Part shown: piece by piece, positions 24,125 through 33,922 of the stretch
Numbering within the stretch: position 1 is the first letter of the stretch
How the letters are laid out: each line of letters starts with the position of its first letter
Assembly (NCBI RefSeq): GCF_003481985.1
Contig: NZ_QUMD01000002.1
Span: 186,001-250,000 of the forward strand
Source of the DNA: Clostridium sp. OF09-36
Lineage (GTDB): Bacteria > Bacillota > Clostridia > Lachnospirales > Lachnospiraceae
Direction of reading: 5' to 3'
DNA length: 64,000 nt
Notes under the pieces: model-generated
Seen by the model: only the letters and a program-made list of their open reading frames with translations
What the model was told of the DNA's origin: nothing
Databases searched by the model: none
Program-made: the position numbers and the translations under genes

Positions 24125-25308
24125 TTAGCAATCCGTAACTGTTTGTATTTGTACATCCGCTTCTCCGCAGCACTGTGCGATGATGCGAATCACTTTTTCC
24201 ATCTGAAGCGGTTTCGATAAGTGCGCAGTCATGCCTGTATCGGTGCATCGCTTTGCATCTTCATCAAACGCATTTGCAGTCATAGCAATGATCGGAATCT
24301 GTCCGGCATCAGGCCGCATTACACTGGCTGCACGGATTTCTTTGGTTGCAGTGATCCCGTCCATATTCGGCATCATCATATCCATTAAAATTGCATCAAA
24401 CGTATGAGCCGGCTGCGACAAAAACAAATCCAATGCCTCTTTTCCATCATGAACGATCGTCACTGCTGCGCCTTCATCACACAGAAGCGTTTCTGCAATT
24501 TCCGCATTCAGTTCATTATCTTCTGCCAGCAGCAAATGCAGTCCGTTTATCTGGTAATTCTGTGCACAAGACTCGTCCTTCCCTCCTGCTTCCTCTGCAA
24601 TCTCAAATGGAATCGTGATGATAAAGACAGAGCCAACACCAACTTCACTCTGTACCTCAATGCTTCCCTGCATCTGTTCCACCAGTCCCTTTACAATCGC
24701 CATGCCAAGTCCGGTGCCCTGACGGATGCTCCGGTCATCCGAATGTTCCTGTGCAAATGGCTCATAGATATGCTTCAGGAACTCTTTGCTCATACCGATT
24801 CCGGTATCGGTGATTACCCACTGATAGGTAACGGTCTTGCCGTCATCTGATGTGCCAAGACTGTGAAACGTTGAGCGGACGCTTCCACCAACATGATTGT
24901 ATTTGATGCAGTTGCCGCTACCAGGATTTTTTTGCGGTTGCTCTCGATCAGACCTGGATCATCTGGATGTTTTTCATTGATCTGCAGCAAACCAATGATA
25001 CCGTTGAGCGGTGTCCGGATATCATGGCTCATGCGCGATAAGAAACTGGTCTTTGACGCATTGGCTGCCCGCGCTTCTTCTGCAGAATGCCGGATCTCCT
25101 ACGCCGATTTTCTGGTTTCTTCCATATAGATGGCTTCCCGGTAATGGCACATTTCTGTCTGCATAAAAGAAATCGCGATAAATGCTGCCATCGTCACGCA
25201 CACAATGCTGGCAATCACAAGCTGTCTGTGGGAATACCAGCCATTCACCGGTGCAATGTCAAAATACCAGGTGTTTTTTGTCAGCTTTTCATGCCAATGC
25301 TTCTTGAT
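24125..25308 (-). pseudogene. Decayed hybrid histidine kinase with C-terminal receiver domain
   Basis: Fragments of one sensor kinase lie in order: a membrane segment and HYREAIYMEETRKSA, an in-frame TAG stop at about 25099, a HisKA phosphoacceptor region (SHDIRTPLNGIIGLLQ), then an abrupt jump at about 24910 into another frame with the ATPase N box (CIKYNHVGG), the G1 box TDTGIGMS and G2 GTGLGMAIVKGL, and finally a receiver domain (LLLAEDNELNAEI, AILMDMMMPNMDG, SKPL). About 130 residues between the HisKA and ATPase regions are missing. The 5' end is also missing. The multiple lesions show true decay. Confidence 0.82.
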
Positions 25309-25331
25309 TTTTCAGAATACTTACAACTTCT

Positions 25332-25808
25332 TTACAGCGTCTTTACCCAGTCTTTTAACTCGGCTTCCTGGACTCTTCCGTTTAACAGGCGGCCTTCCAC
25401 GATCTGGGCCGATGCGGAAACACTGTTTTTCAATGCAGAGGCCGTCTTTCCAAAGCCGCTTCCGCCAGAGGTTGCAAAGAGCACGATCTTCTTGCCGGAG
25501 AAGTCATACTGCTCCAGAAACGTGTTGATAATAGTCGGTGCAACATACCACCAGATTGGGAATCCAACAAATACGGTATCATACTGATCCATATGTTCTA
25601 CTTTATTCGCGATCTCTGGTTTGGAAGACGGGTCTGCCATTTCCACACTGCTGCGGCTCTTTTTATCCATCCAGTTTAAATCCGCACTGGTATACGGCAC
25701 TGCCGGTTTGATCTCATGAAGGTCTGCGCCTGCTGCTTTAGCGAGCACTTCTGCCACTTTTCCGGTCACTCCGCTTGCTGAAAAATATGCTACTAATGAT
25801 TTTGCCAT
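25332..25808 (-). CDS. Flavodoxin-like FMN protein
   Basis: A 158-residue flavodoxin-fold protein. The FMN phosphate loop is represented by FSASGVTGKVAE near residues 9-20, and the flavin-contacting segments FVGFPIWWYVAPTI and FATSGGSGFGKT are clear. Such short flavodoxins act as electron carriers or quinone/nitro reductases. It lies 18 bases downstream of the decarboxylase-cupin gene, is probably co-transcribed with it, and falls under the same MerR-type promoter. A Cys in the first loop, seen in some relatives, is absent. Confidence 0.9.
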   Translation of the reverse strand: MAKSLVAYFSASGVTGKVAEVLAKAAGADLHEIKPAVPYTSADLNWMDKKSRSSVEMADPSSKPEIANKVEHMDQYDTVFVGFPIWWYVAPTIINTFLEQYDFSGKKIVLFATSGGSGFGKTASALKNSVSASAQIVEGRLLNGRVQEAELKDWVKTL

Positions 25809-25826
25809 GATGTTTTCCTCCTTTGA

Positions 25827-26570
25827 TTATTCTCCCAGTTTTTCATATACTTCATCGGTTACCGGCTCCAGCCATTCATTGGAGGTCTCCTCGCCCGGGC
25901 ACTCAACTGCCAGATGGGAGAACCAGCTTCCGGCCTTTGCACCATGCCAGTGTTTTACCTCTGCCGGAATGGTAACGACATCCCCCGGCTTTAAGCTCTG
26001 TGCCGGTTTTCCTTCTTCCTGATACCAGCCCTCGCCGTCTACGCAGACAAGAAGCTGTCCGCCACCGGATTTTGCGTGATGAATGTGCCAGTTGTTGCGA
26101 CATCCCGGTTCGAAGGTTACGTTTGCGATAAATACGGTCTTTTTCGGATCGGTCAGCGGTTTTAAATAGCTGTTTCCGATAAAGTATTTTGCATAAGCCG
26201 TGTTCGGCTCACCCTGTCCGAAAAAGCCGCCGTGCTCCTCGTTGCTGCAGTCATCCTGGTATACTTCCTTTGCCATGCGGAATGCAGCCCATGCATTCGG
26301 CCAGCCTGCGTAGAATGCGATGTGGGTCAGGATTTCAGCCATCTCGGTCTTCGTTACGCCATTTTTTCTGGCACTCTCCAGATGATATTTTAAAGAGCTG
26401 TCCACAATGCCTTTTCCGATCAGTGCGGAAATGGTGACTACGGAACGAAGCTTTAAGGAAAGCTTGTCCTCTCTGGACCATACCTCACCAAAAAGAACAT
26501 CGTCGTTTAACTGTGCAAATTTCGGTGCGAAATCATTTAAGGCGTCTCTGCCTGCTGTCTGTTTTACCAT
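25827..26570 (-). CDS. Carboxymuconolactone decarboxylase-cupin fusion protein
   Basis: A 247-residue protein with two domains. Residues 1-110 are a carboxymuconolactone decarboxylase/AhpD-like fold (SREDKLSLKLRSVVTISALI and MAEILTHIAFYAGWPNAWAA), although the AhpD CXXC pair is absent. Residues 130-247 are a cupin with the metal-binding motif NNWHIHHAKSGGGQLLVC and VKHWHGA. The start at 26570 was chosen because AGGAGG lies 9 bases upstream. With the flavodoxin it forms a two-gene unit divergent from a MerR regulator, suggesting a response to an electrophile or oxidant. The substrate is unknown. Confidence 0.87.
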   Translation of the reverse strand: MVKQTAGRDALNDFAPKFAQLNDDVLFGEVWSREDKLSLKLRSVVTISALIGKGIVDSSLKYHLESARKNGVTKTEMAEILTHIAFYAGWPNAWAAFRMAKEVYQDDCSNEEHGGFFGQGEPNTAYAKYFIGNSYLKPLTDPKKTVFIANVTFEPGCRNNWHIHHAKSGGGQLLVCVDGEGWYQEEGKPAQSLKPGDVVTIPAEVKHWHGAKAGSWFSHLAVECPGEETSNEWLEPVTDEVYEKLGE

Positions 26571-26632
26571 ACAAATCATCCTCCTGTTCTTCTCTGAAAT
26601 CCACGCGGGCATATTTCCACCCTCTGCTGTGT

Positions 26633-26663
26633 ATTATATCCCCTAAAGTTGACTTTACGTCAA
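26633..26663 (-). promoter_or_regulatory. MerR-type promoter with 19-base spacer
   Basis: On the minus strand TTGACG (26658-26663) and TATAAT (26633-26638) are separated by 19 bases, two more than optimal, and the spacer contains the dyad AAAGT-CAA-CTTT. This overlong arrangement is the hallmark of promoters activated by MerR-family proteins, and a merR gene lies divergently 150 bases away. Confidence 0.75.
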
Positions 26664-26812
26664 GCGTTTACTGATATTTCAGGCATTTCTTGAGTACTAA
26701 CCGTTTACTCCTGCTTAAGAGAATGGTTGACTTTTCTTCTCCCCCATGCTATCGTAACCTTAACTATAACTTTAGGTTTGAATCATTTATTTTTATATAG
26801 AGGAGAATGTAC

Positions 26813-27259
26813 ATGTATACCATCGGACAGGTATCGGAGATGTTCCACCTTCCCATCTCCACCTTACGCTATTATGATAAGGAAGGACTTTTCCCGTATT
26901 TAGAGCGTACCTCCGGCATTCGCCGCTTCAGTCAGCGTGAGATTGACGCGCTGCACCTCATCGAATGTCTGAAACGTGCCGGTGTAGAATTAAAAGATAT
27001 TAAACAGTTTATGGAATGGTGCGCCGAGGGACCGGCTACCTACCAGAAACGCAAATCCTTTTTTGAACAGCAGAAAGCCTCAGCAGAAAAAGAAATCGAA
27101 AAAATGGAGCGCGTGCTCGATATGCTCCGTTTCAAATGCTGGTATTACGATCAGGCGATCGCAGACGGAAATGAAGATCGGATCCACGCTATGATGCCGG
27201 ACAAATTACCGGACGAAATCCAGAAAATCTATGACCATGCACATGAAGATGCTGAATAG
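26813..27259 (+). CDS. MerR-family transcriptional regulator
   Basis: A 148-residue regulator. The MerR winged helix-turn-helix is at the N-terminus (YTIGQVSEMFHLPISTLRYYD, then RRFSQREIDALHLI), and residues 85-115 form the dimerisation coiled coil. Only one cysteine follows in the effector region (RFKCWYY), with no metal-binding cluster, so a small-molecule or redox signal is more likely than a metal. The start at 26813 has AGGAG at 7 bases; an ATG six bases earlier is too close. It is divergent from the decarboxylase-cupin and flavodoxin genes. Confidence 0.92.
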   Translation: MYTIGQVSEMFHLPISTLRYYDKEGLFPYLERTSGIRRFSQREIDALHLIECLKRAGVELKDIKQFMEWCAEGPATYQKRKSFFEQQKASAEKEIEKMERVLDMLRFKCWYYDQAIADGNEDRIHAMMPDKLPDEIQKIYDHAHEDAE

Positions 27260-27285
27260 GCTGTGCTGTGCGCAGCATCACCAAA

Positions 27286-27335
27286 CAAAAACAGGACCAG
27301 GCAAAATCAAAATGCCTGATCCTGTTTCTTTTTCT
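27286..27335. terminator. Bidirectional terminator between merR and gltD
   Basis: AAAACAGGACCAGGC and GCCTGATCCTGTTT form a stem around an A-rich loop, with T-rich flanks on both sides, so it could serve both convergent genes. Confidence 0.8.
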
Positions 27336-27350
27336 TTCATTGCATATCGG

Positions 27351-27380
27351 GAGGTGCCTGTGGCACATCCACTGCTTTTC
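27351..27380 (+). repeat. Dispersed repeat, partial copy 5
   Basis: GAGGTGCCTGTGGCACATCC shares GCC...GGCACATCC with the copy inside hydF (12 of 15 positions). It abuts the gltD stop codon. The match is short and should be regarded as tentative. Confidence 0.35.
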
Positions 27381-28866
27381 ACGCCAGATTCGTATATCCC
27401 ATCAGATATTTATCCACTTCTTTTGCCACATCGCGGCCTTCATGGATGGCCCATACGACCAGGGACTGTCCGCGATGCATATCGCCTGCCGTGAAGACTT
27501 TCTCGACATTCGTTGCGTATTTCCCGGCTTCGGTCGCCACGTTGGTGCGTGCATTTAACTCGACACCAAATGCATCGGCTACATATGTCTGGGCACCTAA
27601 AAATCCTGCTGCGATCAGCACCAGATCTGCCGGTACTTCCTTCTCGGAGCCCTCCACCGGCACCATGGACATGCGTCCGGTCTCCGGGTTCTTCTCGGCT
27701 TTCAGGCTCACTAAGATGGCTTTTACCAGCTTCCCGCTCTCATCCTTCACAAACTCTTTCACGGTTGTCTGGTAGATGCGCGGGTCATGACCAAACACGG
27801 CAATGGCCTCTTCCTGGCCGTAATCGGTCTTTAAGATGCGCGGCCACTCCGGCCAGCTGTTGTTTTCGGCGCGTTTTTCCGGAAGCTTCGGCATCATTTC
27901 CAGCTGGGTCACGGATGCGCAGCCATGACGGATCGCGGTTCCGACGCAGTCATTTCCGGTATCACCTCCGCCGATGACGATGACATGCTTATCCTTCGCG
28001 GAGATATAATTGCCATCCTCTAAATTAGAGTTTAACAGGCTCTTTGTGGTGGATTTCAAGAAATCTACCGCAAAGTAAATACCCTCTGCGTCACGCCCCG
28101 GCACATTGATGTCTCTCGGGTTGGAGGCTCCGCATGCAAGCACAATACTGTCATACTCTTTTAAGAGCTTTGCTGCCTTGTAGTTCTTTCCGACATTGGC
28201 CCCGGTGACAAAGGTCACGCCCTCTTCTTTCATCACGTTGATCTTACGGTCAATAATCTGCTTTTCCAGCTTCATATTCGGAATGCCGTACATCAGAAGT
28301 CCGCCAACCCGGTCTTCCCGCTCAAACACGGTTACATTATGACCGCGCTTATTTAACTGGTCTGCCGCAGCCAGTCCGGACGGACCGGAACCGATAACGG
28401 CGATCTTTTTGTCGGTACGCAGCTTCGGCGGTCTCGGACCTGCCTTGCCGGTCTCGTATGCCTTCTCAATGATGGCGTGCTCATTTTCCTTGATGCTGAC
28501 CGGACTTCCGTTTAAGCCGCAGGTGCAGGCTGCCTCACACGGAGCCGGGCAGACACGGCTGGTAAATTCCGGGAAGCTGTTGGTCTTCTTTAAGCGGTTG
28601 TAGGCCTGCGCCCAGTTGCCGGTGTATACCAGATCATTCCATTCCGGCACCAGGTTATGGAGCGGGCATCCGGATACCATGCCGTTCATCATCATGCCGG
28701 ACTGGCAGAAGGGGACGCCGCATTCCATGCAGCGTGCACCCTGTTTTCTTTGCTGTTCTTCGGTCAAAGGAGTGTGGAACTCATTGAAATTCTTGATGCG
28801 CTCCAGTGGTTCTGCCGCCTTGCCGTTTACTCTGTCATATTCCAAAAATCCTGTTGGCTTTCCCAT
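27379..28866 (-). CDS. gltD: Glutamate synthase small (beta) subunit
   Basis: A 495-residue NADPH-dependent oxidoreductase subunit that feeds electrons to the glutamate synthase large subunit. It has the N-terminal cysteine-rich iron-sulfur region (CMECGVPFC, CPAPCEAAC), the FAD-binding GSGPSGLAAADQL and the NADPH-binding GGGDTGNDC. The protein is full length and in one frame. It starts 12 bases downstream of gltB and is probably co-transcribed with it. The pair assimilates ammonia via glutamine into glutamate. Confidence 0.97.
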   Translation of the reverse strand: MGKPTGFLEYDRVNGKAAEPLERIKNFNEFHTPLTEEQQRKQGARCMECGVPFCQSGMMMNGMVSGCPLHNLVPEWNDLVYTGNWAQAYNRLKKTNSFPEFTSRVCPAPCEAACTCGLNGSPVSIKENEHAIIEKAYETGKAGPRPPKLRTDKKIAVIGSGPSGLAAADQLNKRGHNVTVFEREDRVGGLLMYGIPNMKLEKQIIDRKINVMKEEGVTFVTGANVGKNYKAAKLLKEYDSIVLACGASNPRDINVPGRDAEGIYFAVDFLKSTTKSLLNSNLEDGNYISAKDKHVIVIGGGDTGNDCVGTAIRHGCASVTQLEMMPKLPEKRAENNSWPEWPRILKTDYGQEEAIAVFGHDPRIYQTTVKEFVKDESGKLVKAILVSLKAEKNPETGRMSMVPVEGSEKEVPADLVLIAAGFLGAQTYVADAFGVELNARTNVATEAGKYATNVEKVFTAGDMHRGQSLVVWAIHEGRDVAKEVDKYLMGYTNLA

Positions 28867-28878
28867 CGTTACTCCTCC

Positions 28879-31800
28879 TTACTTTCTCTGGTTTGCGTAG
28901 AATGCCTCGATCTGCGCCTGCTCACTGCTTAAGCCCTTCTCTTCCATCTGCACAATGGTATTCATCATTCGGCGGTAGTCATGAGGCATTACCTTCTTGA
29001 ATTTCGGCAGGTACTCGCCAAAGTGATCCAGAATTTCTTTTCCGCGCTCGGAGTTGGTATATGCCACATGTTCCTGGATCATCTCTTTTAATTCCTGGAC
29101 ATCGTACTTGTTGGTTACTTCCTCCAGGGAAACAAGATCTTTGTTCAGGCGCTTATAAAAATCGCGTTTTTCATCCAGCACATAAGCAATACCGCCGCTC
29201 ATGCCGGCTGCAAAGTTCTTTCCGGTCTGTCCGAGTACAACCACGCGGCCGCCGGTCATATATTCACATCCGTGGTCACCAACACCCTCTACGACGGCGG
29301 TTGCACCGGAGTTTCGGACACAGAAACGCTCACCTGCGACACCGTTGATATACGCCTTGCCGCTGGTCGCTCCGTAAAGAGCCACGTTGCCGATGACGAT
29401 ATTTTCTTCTGCCTTAAAGTTTGCTGCTTTTGGCGGATATACGATCAGCTTACCGCCGGATAAGCCCTTGCCGAAATAGTCGTTGCTGTCGCCCACCAGT
29501 TCCAGGGTAAGCCCCTTCGGAATGAACGCACCAAAGCTCTGTCCGCCGCTGCCGTTGCACTGGATCGTGAAAGTATCCTCCGGCAGTCCGTCCGGATACT
29601 GTCTGGTGATTTCCGAACCGAAGATGGTTCCCAGGGTACGGTCTACGTTGGAGACATCGATCTGGAGGCTCTTCTTCTGTCCCTTGTTCAGGGCAGTCTT
29701 TAACTGCTTTAAGAATACCTGCTCATCGATCGTCTGATCCAGCTTGAAGTCGTATTCCAGCTTATCGCGATAGCCGCGGAAATGCACACCCTCATACGGA
29801 TTGTCAAGGATATTGCTTAAATCCACTTTGTTTGCACGCTCAGACGGAATATGTTCCTTCTTCTTTAAGAGATCGGTACGTCCCACCAGCTCATCTACGG
29901 TGCGGACACCCAGCTTTGCCATGTATTCGCGCAGCTCCTGTGCCACAAAGTGCATGAAGTTTACAACATACTCCGGTTTGCCCTTGAAGCGTTTTCTCAG
30001 CTCCGGGTTCTGGGTCGCAATGCCGACCGGGCAGGTATCGAGGTTGCAGACACGCATCATGACGCAGCCCATGGTAACAAGCGGAGCGGTCGCAAAGCCA
30101 AATTCCTCCGCACCCAGGATGCAGGCGATCGCCACATCACGGCCGGTCATCAGCTTACCGTCGGTCTCAAGGATGACTTTATCGCGCAGGCCATTCATGA
30201 TCAGGGTCTGGTGTGCCTCAGCCACGCCAAGCTCCCACGGAAGTCCGGCATTGTAGATGGAGTTTCTCGGCGCTGCACCGGTACCGCCGTCAAAACCGGA
30301 TACCAGGATAACCTGTGCGCCTGCCTTTGCAACACCGGCTGCCACGGTGCCAACACCAGCCTCGGATACCAGCTTGACAGAGATCCTTGCGCGGGTGTTT
30401 GAGTTCTTTAAGTCATAGATCAGCTGGGCCAGATCCTCGATGGAGTAGATATCATGGTGCGGTGGCGGGGAAATTAAGCCGACACCGGTTGTGGAGTGGC
30501 GGGTCTTTGCCACCCACGGATATACTTTTCCGCCCGGAAGCTGTCCGCCCTCACCAGGCTTTGCGCCCTGCGCCATCTTGATCTGGATTTCCTGTGCACT
30601 GACCAGATAACGGGAGGTTACGCCAAAACGTCCGGATGCCACCTGCTTGATCGCAGAACAGCGGTTATTGTTCTTCGCTCCCGGAACCAGACGGTCCAGA
30701 CTCTCGCCGCCCTCACCGGTGTTGGACTTGCCGCCCAGACGGTTCATGGCGATCGCCAGCGTCTCATGTGCTTCCTGGGAAATGGAGCCGTAAGACATTG
30801 CACCGGTCTTAAAGCGCTTTACGATGGAATCGACACTCTCAACTTCATCGATCGGGATGCCGCCATTCTCATCGAAATTAAAATCGATCAGGCTTCGCAG
30901 GTTGATGGTCTGCTCCTCCTCATTGAGCACATGGCTGTACTCTTTGAAGATCTCATAATTTCCGGTCCATGCCGCCTGCTGCAGCAGATGAATGGTGCGC
31001 GGATTGTACAGATGCTCCTCCTGGCCGGAACGCTCCTTGTGACTTCCCACACTTTCCAGCGTCAGATCTACATCCAGTCCCAGCGGGTCAAATGCAGTGG
31101 AATGCAGCACATCCACGTCGTTTGCGATGTCTTCCAGCGTGATGCCGCCCACACGGCTGACCGTGTTGGTGAAGTACTTGTCGATGACTTCTTTGGAAAT
31201 ACCGATCGCCTCAAAGATCTGTGCACCCTGGTAGGACTGGATTGTGGAAATACCCATCTTAGAAGCGATCTTTACAATGCCGTGAAGCACTGCCGAGTTA
31301 TAATCGTTGACAGCTGCATAATAATCCTTATCCAGCATTTTCGTCTCGATCAGGTAATGAACAGATTCCTGCGCCAGATATGGGTTGATGGCACTGGCAC
31401 CAAAGCCAAGCAGGGTTGCAAAGTGATGTACCTCTCTCGCTCGCCGCTCTCCAGGATGACTGCCATGGAAGTACGTTTCTTGGTTTTTACCAGATGCTGC
31501 TGCAGGGCAGATACCGCTAAGAGTGACGGGATCGGCACATGGTTTTCATCGATGTCACGGTCAGACAGGATGATGATGTTGACGCCGTCGCGGTGCGCAC
31601 GGTCTACCTCCAGGAATAACCGGTCAATGGCTTTGGCCAGGGACGTATTCTTGTAATAGGTAATCGGGATCACTTCTACTTTAAATCCCGGTTTCTTCAT
31701 ATATTTAATCTTTAACAGATCGGTACAGGTTAAGATCGGGTTATCCACCTTTAAGATGTGGCAGTTCTCCGGAGCTTCCTCCAGAACATTGCCTTCCTCG

Positions 31801-33461
31801 CCGACATAAACCGTGGTGGATGTTACGATTTCCTCACGGATCGCATCGATCGGCGGGTTCGTTACCTGTGCAAAGAGCTGTTTGAAATAGTTGAACAGCG
31901 GCTGATGTTTTTTCGAAAGCACGGCAAGCGGGCTGTCAGCACCCATGGCAGATACCGCCTCGGCACCATTCAATGCCATCGGCAAGATCATGGTCTTATA
32001 CTGCTCGTAGGTGTAACCATAGGTCTTCTGCAGCTGTGCACGCTGCTTCTTAGAAAGCTCCGGCACACCCTTATTCGGGATCGGAAGATCCTTTAAATCT
32101 ACCATCTGGGAATCCAGCCACTCCCCGTACGGCTGACGGGATGCATAGCGCAGCTTTAACTCCTCGTCGCCGACCAGCTCACCCTTCACGGTATCGATGA
32201 GGAGCATCTTGCCCGGGCGTAAGCGTTCTTTCTTAATAACATGGGACTGGTCAATATCGATCGCGCCAACCTCGGAAGCCAGAATCACCTGGTCATCGTC
32301 CGTGATGTAGTAACGGGACGGACGCAGACCGTTTCTGTCCAGCACGGCACCCATGACATCGCCATCGCTGAACACGATGGATGCAGGGCCATCCCACGGC
32401 TCCATCATGGTTGCGTAATAGCGGTAGAAATCCTTTACCTCCTGCGGCATGAACCGGTCATGCTGCCACGGAGCCGGGATCAGGATCATAACTGCCATCG
32501 GCAGCTCCATACCGCTCATGACCATGAACTCCAGGGCATTGTCCAGCATCGCAGAGTCGGAACCTTCCTGATTGATGATCGGCAGTACCTTGTACATATC
32601 GGATTTGAAGAACTTTGTTTCCATGTTCTCCTCACGCGCCATCATCTTGTCAACGTTGCCACGGATGGTATTGATCTCACCATTATGTACGATAATGCGG
32701 TTCGGATGGGCACGCATCCAGCTCGGATTGGTGTTGGTACTGAAGCGGGAATGCACGGTTGCGATCGCAGACTCGTAATCCTTATCCTGCAGATCCTCGA
32801 AGAACTGGCGCAGCTCTTTTACCAGAAACATACCCTTGTATACAATGGTACGGCTGCTCATGGATACGACATAGGTGTCATCGTTACTCTGCTCAAACAC
32901 ACGGCGCGCTACATAAAGACGGCGGTCGAAATCCAGTCCTTTCTCCACATCTGCTGGCTTTCCGATGAAGCCCTGCATAATGTAAGGCATTTTTTCAACG
33001 GCCTTGTCACCGATCTTCTCCGGGTGAATTGGAAGAGTTCTCCAGCCGAGGAACTTCAGTCCCTCTTTCTGGACGATAACCTCCAGCATCTTTTTGGCCT
33101 GGTTTCTGGCAAGCTCATCCTGGGGGAAGAAGAACATGCCAATGCCGTATTCGCGCTCATCACCAAGCTCAATGCCAAGCGGCTTTGTTACCTTCTTAAA
33201 GAATTTGTGGGAGATCTGCAGCATGATACCGACACCGTCTCCGGTCTTTCCTTCCGCGTCTTTACCGGCGCGGTGCTCGAGATTCTCTACAATGTGGAGG
33301 GCCTGCTCCACGGTGCGGTGAGTCTTGATGCCTTTGATATTGGCTACGGCACCGATACCGCAGTTGTCATGCTCAAAGCTCGGATCGTAAAGACCCGGAA
33401 GAACGGTCTGGGAAGCAGATTCGTTGGGGGATTTTGTTAAGGTTCTCTGATCGCTGTCCAT
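28879..33461 (-). CDS. gltB: Glutamate synthase large (alpha) subunit, interrupted by a one-base frameshift
   Basis: The two frames together encode about 1525 residues. The first frame, from ATG at 33461, begins with a short propeptide and Cys34 (HDNCGIGAVANIKG), the glutaminase nucleophile exposed after cleavage. The second frame carries the FMN-binding synthase domain and the 3Fe-4S cysteines in CNLDTCPVG, with the C-terminal GXGXG-type beta-helix. The break is at about 31431-31446, where SGER is followed out of frame by EVHHFATLLGFGASAINPYL; one base appears to be missing. Together with gltD it forms glutamate synthase. The promoter lies at 33655-33683. Confidence 0.92.
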
Positions 33462-33482
33462 AATCATTTCCTTTCCTGTAAA

Positions 33483-33525
33483 AATCAGCAGACGCGTCAT
33501 TTGCGCATCCCTGGTAAGCAACGCA
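33483..33525 (+). repeat. Dispersed repeat, copy 6
   Basis: AATCAGCAGACGCGTCATTT... matches the hydF copy with its leading AATCAGC at about 28 of 42 positions, with differences mainly transitions. It lies just upstream of the gltB start codon and is followed directly by the hairpin core at 33528. Confidence 0.6.
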
Positions 33526-33527
33526 AT

Positions 33528-33567
33528 TGTTTTCTTTCACAAGATGTATTTCCTGTGAAAGAAAACA
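33528..33567. repeat. Perfect 14-bp hairpin following dispersed repeat copy 6
   Basis: TGTTTTCTTTCACA and TGTGAAAGAAAACA are perfect complements; the loop AGATGTATTTCC resembles the loops of the other element hairpins. A second, weaker hairpin (GCACGAAAATTC / GAATTTCCGCAC) follows at about 33570-33599. Confidence 0.7.
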
Positions 33568-33654
33568 GGGCACGAAAATTCTTTTTCGAATTTCCGCACC
33601 CTTGCGTTTTGCTTTATGTAATGATTTTTTGTGTTGCCTTTTTAAGCTGTTACG

Positions 33655-33683
33655 ATAATACTACACTTTTTCTCATTTGTAAA
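33655..33683 (-). promoter_or_regulatory. Probable sigma-A promoter of gltB
   Basis: On the minus strand TTTACA (33678-33683) and TATTAT (33655-33660) are 17 bases apart. It lies about 190 bases upstream of the gltB start, so the transcript would carry the repeat hairpins in its leader. Confidence 0.55.
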
Positions 33684-33698
33684 TTCCTTTTTTATTTT

Positions 33699-33753
33699 AA
33701 ATTGACAGATTATTTGTCATTATCCTATATATTCACATTTTGTCTGTCAATTT
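33699..33753. promoter_or_regulatory. Inverted repeat, possible operator in the gltB upstream region
   Basis: The 11-base arms AAATTGACAGA (33699-33709) and TCTGTCAATTT (33743-33753) are perfect complements separated by 33 bases. The spacing corresponds to about four helical turns between arm centres, suitable for a protein binding two sites. The regulator is unknown. Confidence 0.4.
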
Positions 33754-33771
33754 TCCGTATTTGTTTCATCA

Positions 33772-33851
33772 ACCGCACATCACTGGTACCTCCCAGATAT
33801 GAAGTGCACGGAAAAAGAATTGTTTCATAAGACGCATTTTCCCATGAAAGA
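33772..33851 (+). repeat. Dispersed repeat, copy 7, with its hairpin
   Basis: CACATCACTGGTACCTCCC followed by a GATATGA motif matches 16 of 24 positions of copy 3. The hairpin core TGTTTCATAAGACGCATTTTCC-CATGAAA follows at 33821, repeating the order seen at 33483-33567. Confidence 0.55.
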
Positions 33852-33894
33852 AAAAAGGTACTTTCCAGAATTGCGTTCCGGAAAATACCTTTTC
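33851..33894 (-). terminator. Terminator of ptsH
   Basis: On the minus strand AAAAGGTATTTTCC and GGAAAGTACCTTTTT pair around a short loop and end in a T run, about 30 bases beyond the ptsH stop codon. Confidence 0.85.
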
Positions 33895-33922
33895 TACATT
33901 TCTTTATGTGTACTAAGAAGAC

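Larger units (their letters stand above)
33526..33922. other. Approximately 400-base regulatory and repeat interval between gltB and ptsH
   Basis: No gene is seen here. It contains two hairpins next to gltB, the gltB promoter (33655-33683), a long-range inverted repeat (33699-33753), a dispersed repeat with its hairpin (33772-33851) and the ptsH terminator (33851-33894). The middle part is strongly AT-rich. Confidence 0.7.

Noticed and set aside
30496..31656. Long plus-strand frame opposite gltB
   Set aside because: It is antisense to a highly conserved gene and shows no family motifs.
32241..33440. 399-codon plus-strand frame opposite gltB
   Set aside because: Same reason; mirror of strong codon bias in gltB.
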